A DNA stretch of 64,000 nucleotides from Albibacterium sp035514885 (lineage in GTDB: Bacteria > Bacteroidota > Bacteroidia > Sphingobacteriales > Sphingobacteriaceae). The DNA lies in NCBI RefSeq assembly GCF_035514885.1, contig NZ_DATJCH010000017.1:6680-70679 (forward strand). The letters are read 5' to 3'. The translations under genes and the position numbers were made by a program. The notes below the pieces were generated by a model. That model saw only the letters and a list, made by a program, of their open reading frames with translations. It was not told the DNA's origin and ran no database searches. This document shows positions 17,308-24,955 of the stretch, one piece after another (position 1 is the stretch's first letter; every line of letters starts with the position of its first letter).

Positions 17308-18664
17308 GATTAAGAAGGTTTACTTGTCTATTTATAAATTCATTATCATAGGTTTTCAATTCTGGATAATGAATAGCTAAATCTGTAAATGTTTCGGATA
17401 CGATCATGATACGATCAGATTGTTGGGCTTCAGTAATGATGTTTTTAAAAGCTGTAGATTGGGTGAAGCTGAAATAGGGATCAAACACGGCTAATCTAAA
17501 GCCAGGGTTTTGGTTGATCGCTTCTTCTATTGCTGCATTAATGTGATTATCACCAAAGCTATAACCAATGCAAATTAATAGTGTGTCATTATCTTGCCTT
17601 AAATTTCGCTGAAACCTTGCCATCATTTCAAAAAATGGTTGCTCATATGAGTCCCTGTATTTTGCATCTCTGGGATAAATCATCAAGGGAGCTTCTGTAT
17701 TCTCATCGATAGCAATGCTCTTATCTGCCTCATTTCGCTTCCAATTCTGGGATCCATGAAGCTTATATAAATGAAAAACGCGTGATATGAAGTTATCCTC
17801 GTCTTTTAGTTTGCTGCCTTCTCTTTGTACTATATCATAGTCGAAAAACCGTCCACTGAACGTCCTTGGCGTAGAAAATGAAAAGCCATCTATAATAACT
17901 GCATTTATTTCGTTTGCGGCGTGCTCGAATAATAAATCGTAGTTCAATGTAAATACTTTCAGTCTTGTATTCGTCTGCTTTCTTTGAAGGAGTTTTTTGA
18001 GGATATTAGCATGTGGAAAATCCCCCTGAGGCCTAGCCACTTTCGTATCCCTTCTTATTATTTTCAAAATATCTTCTAAGATCACTGAAAGTTTTTGAAC
18101 AGGATCTCCTACCTCACAATCTTCCTTAAATTTAATTACACCTTCTATTCGAGAAATTAAGACTTCAAGATTCGTATCATTAGTACCATTGTATTTTACT
18201 TCCATCCTTACTTGTAGAAGTATATCTTCTCCAACTTCGGTTTCAACTGTTTTCCATAAATCAGACATTAAAGGCAGCCCAACATCAACCGAAGAACCAG
18301 CTCCTGAAAGTATAAGGATATTCTTGAAGGGCTTCTGTAGGAAGTCTTTATAAAGGCTTCTTTTGATTTTATTGGCATCTTCAATAGTAGGCGTTTTAAG
18401 TGAACCATCCTCATTTTTATCATCAAATGGTGTTAAATTTTCCAATGATATTAGCTTCCCTTTTTCAAACTTTGGATTAAGTGCAACTACATTCTTATGT
18501 GGTCCGTTTATATATAAAAATTGAGATTCCTGATTTTCATCAGGTGCTTTTTCAATTTCGATCGTTTCTACAGATTTTACTGCTTCTAATGCTAGAGATT
18601 CCTCAACGGAAGAAGGCTCAGATTTTTTAATCTCATTGTCATTTATATTGTTTTCTTTTTCCAT
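17297..18664 (-). CDS. SIR2-domain NADase partner of HerA
   Basis: A 455-residue protein with a SIR2-like Rossmann domain. Residues 114-131 read KNILILSGAGSSVDVGLP, the NAD-binding GAGSS motif of defence SIR2 proteins. Later come FTLNYDLLFEHA (the N-x-D catalytic site), KLHGSQNWKR (conserved histidine) and LLICIGYSFGDNHIN. About 110 acidic N-terminal residues precede the domain. In known SIR2 defence systems the domain depletes NAD+ on phage infection, stopping growth. Its end overlaps herA by 11 bases. It is transcribed away from the reverse transcriptase gene across a 353-bp region. Confidence 0.88.
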   Translation of the reverse strand: MEKENNINDNEIKKSEPSSVEESLALEAVKSVETIEIEKAPDENQESQFLYINGPHKNVVALNPKFEKGKLISLENLTPFDDKNEDGSLKTPTIEDANKIKRSLYKDFLQKPFKNILILSGAGSSVDVGLPLMSDLWKTVETEVGEDILLQVRMEVKYNGTNDTNLEVLISRIEGVIKFKEDCEVGDPVQKLSVILEDILKIIRRDTKVARPQGDFPHANILKKLLQRKQTNTRLKVFTLNYDLLFEHAANEINAVIIDGFSFSTPRTFSGRFFDYDIVQREGSKLKDEDNFISRVFHLYKLHGSQNWKRNEADKSIAIDENTEAPLMIYPRDAKYRDSYEQPFFEMMARFQRNLRQDNDTLLICIGYSFGDNHINAAIEEAINQNPGFRLAVFDPYFSFTQSTAFKNIITEAQQSDRIMIVSETFTDLAIHYPELKTYDNEFINRQVNLLNRDR

Positions 18665-19017
18665 TTTCTACAATTTAGTTAGCATAAACTAGAAATTTTT
18701 AAAAGATACTTCCATTTATCAAGTATAACTTTATAGGATTTAGATATACCTGCGATAATACACTATGAGAAAGCAACTCTCTTTTTAGAGACTCGGATTA
18801 AAAAAGACGGAAATTATATAGGAAAGTAAATTGTTTTCAAAATTAGTAAGTATTATATAGTTAGTATCTGTATCAAAGATATAGGGTTAATTTACAAATA
18901 AAAATTTATTCCATTTTATATAGCAACCTTTATTTAATATCTTGATCGTTTCTAGAAAAGATGGCTTGATTCCATCTGGTTAAAATGATAAGTTAGCTTA
19001 TAAAAATACGATATTAT
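18665..19017. promoter_or_regulatory. Divergent intergenic region between SIR2-HerA and reverse transcriptase
   Basis: This 353-bp, very AT-rich stretch must hold promoters for both directions. It has no coding frame. The only clear structure is AGATGG/CCATCT (18959-18977), a perfect 6-bp stem with a 7-nt loop, 40 bp before the reverse transcriptase start. Defence reverse transcriptases often have a non-coding RNA next to the gene, so an RNA gene here is possible but not shown. Confidence 0.4.
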
Positions 19018-20685
19018 TTGATGGGCATAAATGATTTACTAACGAAAGGGTATTTCCCTGAAGAAATTCATCCTCACTTCACTTCTGAAGATTTAGCTTC
19101 GATTTCAGCCTTAATTCTCGGGCAGATAGATACATTAGATCCCTTGACTGGAAGCAATAGAATTATAAGTAAACAAGTGACTTTTTCGACTCCAAAAATA
19201 AAGGGATACAGAAGAAATTTAGCCATTCCTAATCCGTTGCATTATATTAGACTTTCAAATACTATAAGTACTCATTGGAGTGAAATTGTAACTCATTGTA
19301 ATAAAAGTTCCATTTCTTTATCCAAATTAAAATTAAATCAGGGTTCGAACCGAGCGATTGTAAAACCAAGTTTTGACTTAGCAAATCGTGAAAAAATTAC
19401 TAGGTCAACAGGACATCGATATTTATTGAAATTGGATATCACAAGATGTTATCATTCAATTTACACCCATAGCATACCTTGGGCATTACATACAAAGCCA
19501 ATTTCTAAAGCTAACAGGCGAAGAAATTATTTCGGGAATGCCATTGATGAAGATTGCAGGAAAATGCAAGACGGACAAACAGTTGGTATACCAATCGGAC
19601 CGGATACTAGTCGTGTGATTTCCGAAATTATCTTAGCAGCAGTTGATTTTGAAATTAAATCAATAATCGGACACTATGTAGGAATAAGGGTTATAGATGA
19701 TTATCATTTATATTTTAGAACCCAAGGTGATTTAGAAATAGCGAAAGCAGTGATACAAAAAGTCCTAAGGAGTTATGAGCTAGAATTAAATCAAAGTAAG
19801 GAGAAAACGAATTCGCTTCCTGAGATTATTGAAAGTAATTGGTTTAATGAATTAAGAAATTTTAGATTTAGTAATGCGTGGAAAACACAAAGGAAAGACC
19901 TTATTGCTTTCTTTGACAAAGTATTTAGTCTTGCTAATCAATATCCAAATGATCTAGTTTTAACTTATGCTATGTCTAAAATACGCGCAACGGTTTTTAA
20001 TCCAAAAAACTGGAATATGTTACAGGCTTATTTGTTGAATTCATTAATCGTTGAATCTAAAGTATTACCATATGTGGCTCAAATGCTGCTTAGTTACAAT
20101 AAACAACTCTATAGACTTAATAAAATGATTATTAAAGATGCCTTAGAGGAAATGATCTTGTTTCATTCATCTTTAAATAACGATTTTGAAGTTTCATGGT
20201 CGTTATGGATTTTAAAATCACTTGATATTTCACTTTCTGAAAACGTAGCTAGAATCGTATCGGAATCTACAAATGACATTGTGATACTGACTGCATTAGA
20301 TTTGCATAATGCGGGCTTGATACCTGTAGGCTTAAATTTATCTATTTGGGAAACACTTGCAACTGAGGATAACTTATATTCTGAACATTGGTTACTGGCA
20401 TATGAAGCCAAAAAAAAAGGGTGGTTATCCGTACATACCAATTACCTAGACAATAACCATTTTTTTAAAATTCTAAAAGATAACAATATAGAATTCTACA
20501 AGCCTAATAGAGAGCTAGACTTAAAGTCAGTTAAAGTAGCTAGTGGAGAGTTTTATTTTGCCAATGAAGAGCATGTAGAAGAAGAAGACACAGAAGATGA
20601 AAGTCTTGTAAGTGGAGTAACACCATCTATACCAGTATTGATACCACTAACGTCAATGTCTGAAGATGAAGATTTACCTTTTTGA
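19018..20685 (+). CDS. Defence-type (UG/Abi-like) reverse transcriptase
   Basis: A 555-residue reverse transcriptase not linked to an intron or retron RNA. The N-terminus DLLTKGYFPEEIHPHFT is typical of one group of stand-alone bacterial RTs. RT motifs appear in order: RYLLKLDITRCYHSIYTHSIPWALH (motif A, catalytic aspartate), DGQTVGIPIGPDTSRVISEIILAAVD (motif B region) and GIRVIDDYHLYF (motif C with IDD in place of YADD). A helical C-terminal extension of about 250 residues ends in an acidic tail (HVEEEDTEDESL). Related RTs act as DRT antiphage proteins. I cannot assign the UG class by eye. No partner gene is adjacent on the same strand, as in single-gene DRT types. Confidence 0.85.
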   Translation: MMGINDLLTKGYFPEEIHPHFTSEDLASISALILGQIDTLDPLTGSNRIISKQVTFSTPKIKGYRRNLAIPNPLHYIRLSNTISTHWSEIVTHCNKSSISLSKLKLNQGSNRAIVKPSFDLANREKITRSTGHRYLLKLDITRCYHSIYTHSIPWALHTKPISKANRRRNYFGNAIDEDCRKMQDGQTVGIPIGPDTSRVISEIILAAVDFEIKSIIGHYVGIRVIDDYHLYFRTQGDLEIAKAVIQKVLRSYELELNQSKEKTNSLPEIIESNWFNELRNFRFSNAWKTQRKDLIAFFDKVFSLANQYPNDLVLTYAMSKIRATVFNPKNWNMLQAYLLNSLIVESKVLPYVAQMLLSYNKQLYRLNKMIIKDALEEMILFHSSLNNDFEVSWSLWILKSLDISLSENVARIVSESTNDIVILTALDLHNAGLIPVGLNLSIWETLATEDNLYSEHWLLAYEAKKKGWLSVHTNYLDNNHFFKILKDNNIEFYKPNRELDLKSVKVASGEFYFANEEHVEEEDTEDESLVSGVTPSIPVLIPLTSMSEDEDLPF

Positions 20686-20805
20686 AAATAAATACACTAT
20701 AATACCGACAATGTAGCCCAACGTCCCTAATGATAAGATGAATATTTACACTCTATGCTATGGTATAATGCTATATTTGACACTGCAAATTTAATTAGGC
20801 TTTCA

Positions 20806-20950
20806 ATGGACTGGATTAAAGTATTTTTGAAAGGTAGCCAAAGGTTGGCTGACTAAGAAGTTGGATAAAAGTTACAATTCAATTCACGAGTATGTTCGAA
20901 ATATGAGCCAGTCAAGTATTGAAGATTTGTACCAGATTGTAAAAATATAG
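20806..20950 (+). pseudogene. Frameshifted remnant of an XRE-family HTH regulator
   Basis: Frame 1 from ATG 20806 reads MDWIKVFLKGSQ and soon stops; shifting one base at about 20841 gives KGWLTKKLDKSYNSIHEYVR followed by NMSQSSIEDLYQIVKI and a stop at 20948-20950. Together this is the pattern of the small XRE regulators beginning MNRIK...SQKWLAKKLDKSYN...QPSIEDLYKIAKIL that accompany Bacteroidota type I restriction loci. One indel and an early end show it is dead. It sits 31 bp before an hsdR stub, so both are leftovers of one deleted R-M locus. Confidence 0.7.
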
Positions 20951-20981
20951 AAGTTAACACTAAAGATTTAATGACAGAAGA

Positions 20982-21185
20982 ATGAGTAAAGAAAATCAAA
21001 TAGAAGATAACCTTATAGGGCAATTAAAAGGGCTTAAATATGTCTATCGCCCTGAAATTGTCGACAGAAACTCATTAGAAATCAACTTCCGTCAAAAATT
21101 TGAAACACTCAATCGTGTTCGATTAACAGATAATGAATATTTGCGGTTACGTGAAGAAATTATAAACATATCGAGTAGATTGTAA
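20982..21185 (+). pseudogene. hsdR: 5' stub of a type I restriction subunit gene (hsdR remnant)
   Basis: A 67-codon frame reading MSKENQIEDNLIGQLKGLKY, VYRPEIVDRNSLEINFRQKF and ETLNRVRLTDNEYLRLREEI. This is the well-conserved N-terminus of HsdR, whose full length is about 1000 residues. After REEIINI the sequence leaves the family and stops; no continuation exists in any frame before the next gene. It is therefore a truncation, with hsdM, hsdS and most of hsdR missing. The rest of 21186-21416 shows no gene. Confidence 0.75.
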
Positions 21186-21416
21186 TTTATGTTCTCTCAA
21201 AAACTCTATTGCAGGACAAGAGACAAGACTCATAACACATTTCAAATGATCAATAAGGTATTTAGTCTTACGCTAGTTTATACAAAAATACAGATATGGA
21301 TTAGTGAAGATGATTTACATTCGTAATGTCGCAGTAGGTGTTGACAGCTAAAGTCATAGAGTATTCGTATTTTAGGCTGGGATTTACTATTTCAAAACGG
21401 TAATATTAATATGATA

Positions 21417-24380
21417 ATGAATGAAGAAGAAATCAGAGGCAAGTTACTTTTGCCCTTTTTAAATGACCTTGGCTTTGATTCATCCGAAATTTCATTAGAA
21501 ACTTCATTTGCTATAAGATTAGGAAAGTCTGAACAAATTGTCAAGGGCAGATCAGATATTCTGTGCAAAAGAAATGGAAAGAATCTTTTTGTTATCGAAC
21601 TGAAAAGCGAAAAAGTGTCTATTTCTCAAAAAGATATAGATCAAGGTATTTCTTATGCCAGGGCGCTTACTGACGATATAGCTCCTTTTGTGATAATCAC
21701 TAACGGTAAAACGACGATGATTTTTGATGCTATATCGAAATTAGATATCACTGGTCAAAAAATTTCAGAACAGTCGAGTTTTTGGAAAAATGGATACACC
21801 CTATCCACGAATGAAGAACTCAGGATTAGATATGAAGCACTAAAAAATTTTGTTTCCTTCTCAGACGAAAATTTAAGAAACTTCTGTAAGAACCAAGTTC
21901 AGGATAGAATGGGTCCGATTATGGGTAATATTGACGAACCTACCTCCAAATTTGTAAGAAGTCTCTATATTCAGAGAGAGAATTTAGAAGCATCATTTGA
22001 GAATTTCATTAAAAACAAGGCCTCTTTTTTCGCTGTTGTAGGAACAGCAGGTGTCGGTAAGACAAATACTATATGCTCATTGGCGCTTCAGTGTTTAGAA
22101 GATAATTTTGTTTTCTTCTACAATGCAGCTATGATCAATAGGTCTCCCTTAGAACATATCGCGCAAGATTTAAACGGATTTTTTTCAAGTAAAAGCGAAA
22201 GTGATCTCGTTCTAAAAAGACTAGACGAACTGGGAAGGTTTGTAGGCAAGACTATCTTCATATTCATTGATGCGATTGATGAAAGTATAAACACAAATAT
22301 ATCACTAGAACTAAGCGAACTTGCGGTAGCAACAAGGAATTTAAGCAAGGTTAAATTTTGTATAAGCTGCAAGTCCAACATTTGGAAAAATATCCTAAAC
22401 ATAAATGGTACACCTACACATTTGTTTGAGGAACTTGACAAATTTCATGGAAGGAATCTGAAGTTGAACAATAATCCAGGTTTTCATTTAGATGATTTTA
22501 GTGACGAGGAACTTCAAGGTATAGTACCATTGTACAGAAAAGCTTTCGGTTTTGAAGGAGAAATTTCTGTATCTCTTTTAAAGGAACTACGTAACGGCTT
22601 TTTTTTGAGAATATTCAGTGAAGTCTACAGCCACAAGCAAATACCTGAAAAAATAGATGATAAAAACCTGATCAAAACTTACTTACTTCAGTCTTTTCAA
22701 AAATCGAAGATTGACTTTCAAATTGGCGTAAGAATTCTCTCTAAGATTGGTTCAGTATTAGTGAATCATCATTATAGCACATTAGATGCATTCCATGATG
22801 ATGGTCTAGAGATTGAAATACTACTGGAGAGCCTAAATTTTTCATTAAATGAGTCGTTCCCTGAAGAATTGTTTGCGAGAAATATCCTTACAAAATCAAA
22901 CAAAGACGAATCTTATAACATCTCTTTTTATTACTCCAGGATAAGGGATTACGTTATATCCTTTCATTCTTATAAACTAGATAAATTGAGCAATGATGAC
23001 TTCTATAGTGTTCTTGATGATTTCTATGGAAATTACATTGGTCAAAGTGCTATTGAGTTTTATTTGGAAAATGCTAGTCAAAGTCATAAATATACATTGA
23101 TTAAATATAAGAAAGACAGAGCAATAGAATATGTTAAGAGCTATAGCTCCTTTTTGGATAAAAACTTTAAAAATTCAAAAACACTATATATCCCCAAGAC
23201 AGACGGTGAAATTGGCATTGTGCTACCCATAGATCTTTCAAAAGATGACGGCTATGCTTTATTTCCGATGAATTCTAGACAAACAGAGAACATTCTTCAT
23301 GAAAATATCCAAGATGCATTTTCTGCTGATCATTGGCCCAGCCGAATGTATGAAATCGGTGTAGAAAGAGTCTATGGAAGCAATTACTCAATCTTAGTTC
23401 CTGACCATAGCGAAGTTGTCCGAAAGGAAGTATTCAAACAATTAAAGGATATAATTCAAAAAGGTAGACTAAACGGATACAACTCGAATATATTGTTGAT
23501 GGAGCAGGTTTCGCTAGTTATTTACTATTATCAAAAGCAGCTTGGTTATGTTAATGTTATAGACGATCTGTATCTCCCGAGGTTCGAGCAGATTTATCCT
23601 ATTGACTTGGAGGATCTACAACAGAGATTATATCGGTTTAGGGCATATGAGTACTACAGACGAAATGATTATAGTATTCCAGCCAGCACAATTAAACAAA
23701 TGGTGGATAGGGCAGTTCAGGATAATGTTGATATTCCCGAGTTGAATATAACTGGAGATTTTCCTCCATTCGAAGAGCTTTCAAGAATAGTTTCAATACT
23801 GCAAGAACGAGGATATCAACGGTTAGAAAGGCATCATTTACCTTACCCAGACAAATCGCTAGTCGAAGCAAAGCTTTTTTTTCAGGAGAACAACATTAGG
23901 GACATGGGAGAATGTAGACGCTTTCAATACACAGCAGATCAGGCAAAATTGTACACTGAAAGTTTCTTTAACCATTTAGAAGCCTGTTATAAAGATTTCG
24001 TTGAATATCACTTTCCTACATTCAAGGAAGAACTGAAATTTTACGGAGGTATGCCTTACGAGTATTTTTTTTACATGAATGACTCAGATATCCTAACGCG
24101 GGGCTCACTTGGCTACCGTTCTTCTACAGACGGGAATATAAAGTTTCATTTCCGAGGAGGTACCTCTTGGGAAACTGCTTTCAAAGAAGATAAAATAAAA
24201 AGTATACGAGGATTTTCGCTAGATTATATACTGCGGAGTGACTATCATAACGCCATTAAAACGTTTGATAAGCTTCGTACTTCGAAAGTGGATGATTATT
24301 GTGTCATTCGAAACTGGGTATACAAGTTGCTTAAAGGGGATTTGAGAGACGTTCTTAAAGAGTACGAAGTCCACATCTAA
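21417..24380 (+). CDS. PD-(D/E)xK nuclease fused to a STAND/NACHT-type NTPase (bacterial NLR-like defence protein)
   Basis: A 987-residue protein. Residues 1-110 are a type I restriction N-terminal-like nuclease fold: the active-site pattern is RSDILCKRNGKNLFVIELKS (D ... E-x-K, about 44-64), with QGISYARALTDDIAPFVIITNG. An NTPase follows: Walker A GTAGVGKT (about 209-216) and Walker B TIFIFIDAIDE (about 277-287), then a long helical region with no motif I recognise (about 400-987). This effector-NTPase-sensor order matches Avs/NLR-like antiphage proteins, in which the C-terminus recognises a phage component and the nuclease destroys DNA. I use ATG 21417; an ATG six bases upstream is also possible. 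It stands alone, between an eroded R-M locus and the next defence operon. Confidence 0.8.
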   Translation: MNEEEIRGKLLLPFLNDLGFDSSEISLETSFAIRLGKSEQIVKGRSDILCKRNGKNLFVIELKSEKVSISQKDIDQGISYARALTDDIAPFVIITNGKTTMIFDAISKLDITGQKISEQSSFWKNGYTLSTNEELRIRYEALKNFVSFSDENLRNFCKNQVQDRMGPIMGNIDEPTSKFVRSLYIQRENLEASFENFIKNKASFFAVVGTAGVGKTNTICSLALQCLEDNFVFFYNAAMINRSPLEHIAQDLNGFFSSKSESDLVLKRLDELGRFVGKTIFIFIDAIDESINTNISLELSELAVATRNLSKVKFCISCKSNIWKNILNINGTPTHLFEELDKFHGRNLKLNNNPGFHLDDFSDEELQGIVPLYRKAFGFEGEISVSLLKELRNGFFLRIFSEVYSHKQIPEKIDDKNLIKTYLLQSFQKSKIDFQIGVRILSKIGSVLVNHHYSTLDAFHDDGLEIEILLESLNFSLNESFPEELFARNILTKSNKDESYNISFYYSRIRDYVISFHSYKLDKLSNDDFYSVLDDFYGNYIGQSAIEFYLENASQSHKYTLIKYKKDRAIEYVKSYSSFLDKNFKNSKTLYIPKTDGEIGIVLPIDLSKDDGYALFPMNSRQTENILHENIQDAFSADHWPSRMYEIGVERVYGSNYSILVPDHSEVVRKEVFKQLKDIIQKGRLNGYNSNILLMEQVSLVIYYYQKQLGYVNVIDDLYLPRFEQIYPIDLEDLQQRLYRFRAYEYYRRNDYSIPASTIKQMVDRAVQDNVDIPELNITGDFPPFEELSRIVSILQERGYQRLERHHLPYPDKSLVEAKLFFQENNIRDMGECRRFQYTADQAKLYTESFFNHLEACYKDFVEYHFPTFKEELKFYGGMPYEYFFYMNDSDILTRGSLGYRSSTDGNIKFHFRGGTSWETAFKEDKIKSIRGFSLDYILRSDYHNAIKTFDKLRTSKVDDYCVIRNWVYKLLKGDLRDVLKEYEVHI

Positions 24381-24614
24381 AGTTGTGGCAGCTCGGCGAT
24401 TGATCACTTCGTTACGCTGCTTGTCACTGCTATTAAACCCATCACATATAATTGATTTAAGGGAGTTGTTTCAATTGAGATGATCAAACGTTGGCACGTT
24501 CTAAAGAGTCGCAGAATCCTCTAGGGGGCTCTATGCATGCAACCGAATCCATTTTATTTCCCTTGCAATTGCCTAATTAATACGTTGCAAATCTTATATG
24601 AACATTTGAGAGAT
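24381..24614. other. Non-coding gap before the XRE-controlled operon
   Basis: No gene, promoter or terminator is recognised here. A GC-richer patch at about 24385-24430 (GCAGCTCGGCGATTGATCAC, then TTCGTTACGCTGCTTGTCAC) differs in composition from its neighbours and may be a scar from an earlier insertion. Confidence 0.35.
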
Positions 24615-24645
24615 AATATCAATGTAGTTTATTACATTTGATATT
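24615..24645 (+). promoter_or_regulatory. Palindromic operator over the -7 box of the XRE regulator gene
   Basis: AATATCAATGTA (24615-24626) and TACATTTGATATT (24633-24645) are inverted copies that differ by one inserted base. TACATTTG (24633-24640) inside the right arm fits the TAnnTTTG -7 box. The site ends 31 bases before the XRE start codon. This is the expected layout for an autorepressing controller of a restriction-modification operon. Confidence 0.65.
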
Positions 24646-24676
24646 ATTTGTCAAGTCAATCAATAAACAATCACCA

Positions 24677-24952
24677 ATGTTAGGTCATAAGATAAGGGAG
24701 TTAAGAGAACAAAATCAAATGCTTCTTCGGCAGCTTGCCGCCCAGTTGGAAATCGATACAGCTGTGCTGAGTAAAATGGAAAGGGGTGATCGTCTTTTTC
24801 AAAAAGATGATGTAAAAGCATTGGCTGGGATTTTTAATCAGTCCGAAGAGGAATTACTTACCTTGTGGTTAGCCGATAAGGTTTTAAAAGCCATGGAGAA
24901 CGAAAATTATAAACAGCAGGCACTAAAGCTTGTATTGAATACCCTGAAATAA
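24677..24952 (+). CDS. XRE-family HTH controller of the restriction-modification operon
   Basis: A 91-residue protein consisting almost entirely of a Cro/C1-type helix-turn-helix: MLGHKIRELREQNQMLLRQLAAQLEIDTAVLSKMERGDR at residues 1-39, followed by a helical dimerisation region. The ATG at 24677 is preferred, because the family N-terminus starts there; a further in-frame ATG at 24638 lies inside the operator. The palindrome at 24615-24645 is the probable binding site. It ends three bases before mod and is probably translated from the same transcript, so it likely times methylase and nuclease expression when the element enters a new cell. Confidence 0.85.
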   Translation: MLGHKIRELREQNQMLLRQLAAQLEIDTAVLSKMERGDRLFQKDDVKALAGIFNQSEEELLTLWLADKVLKAMENENYKQQALKLVLNTLK

Positions 24953-24955
24953 AGT

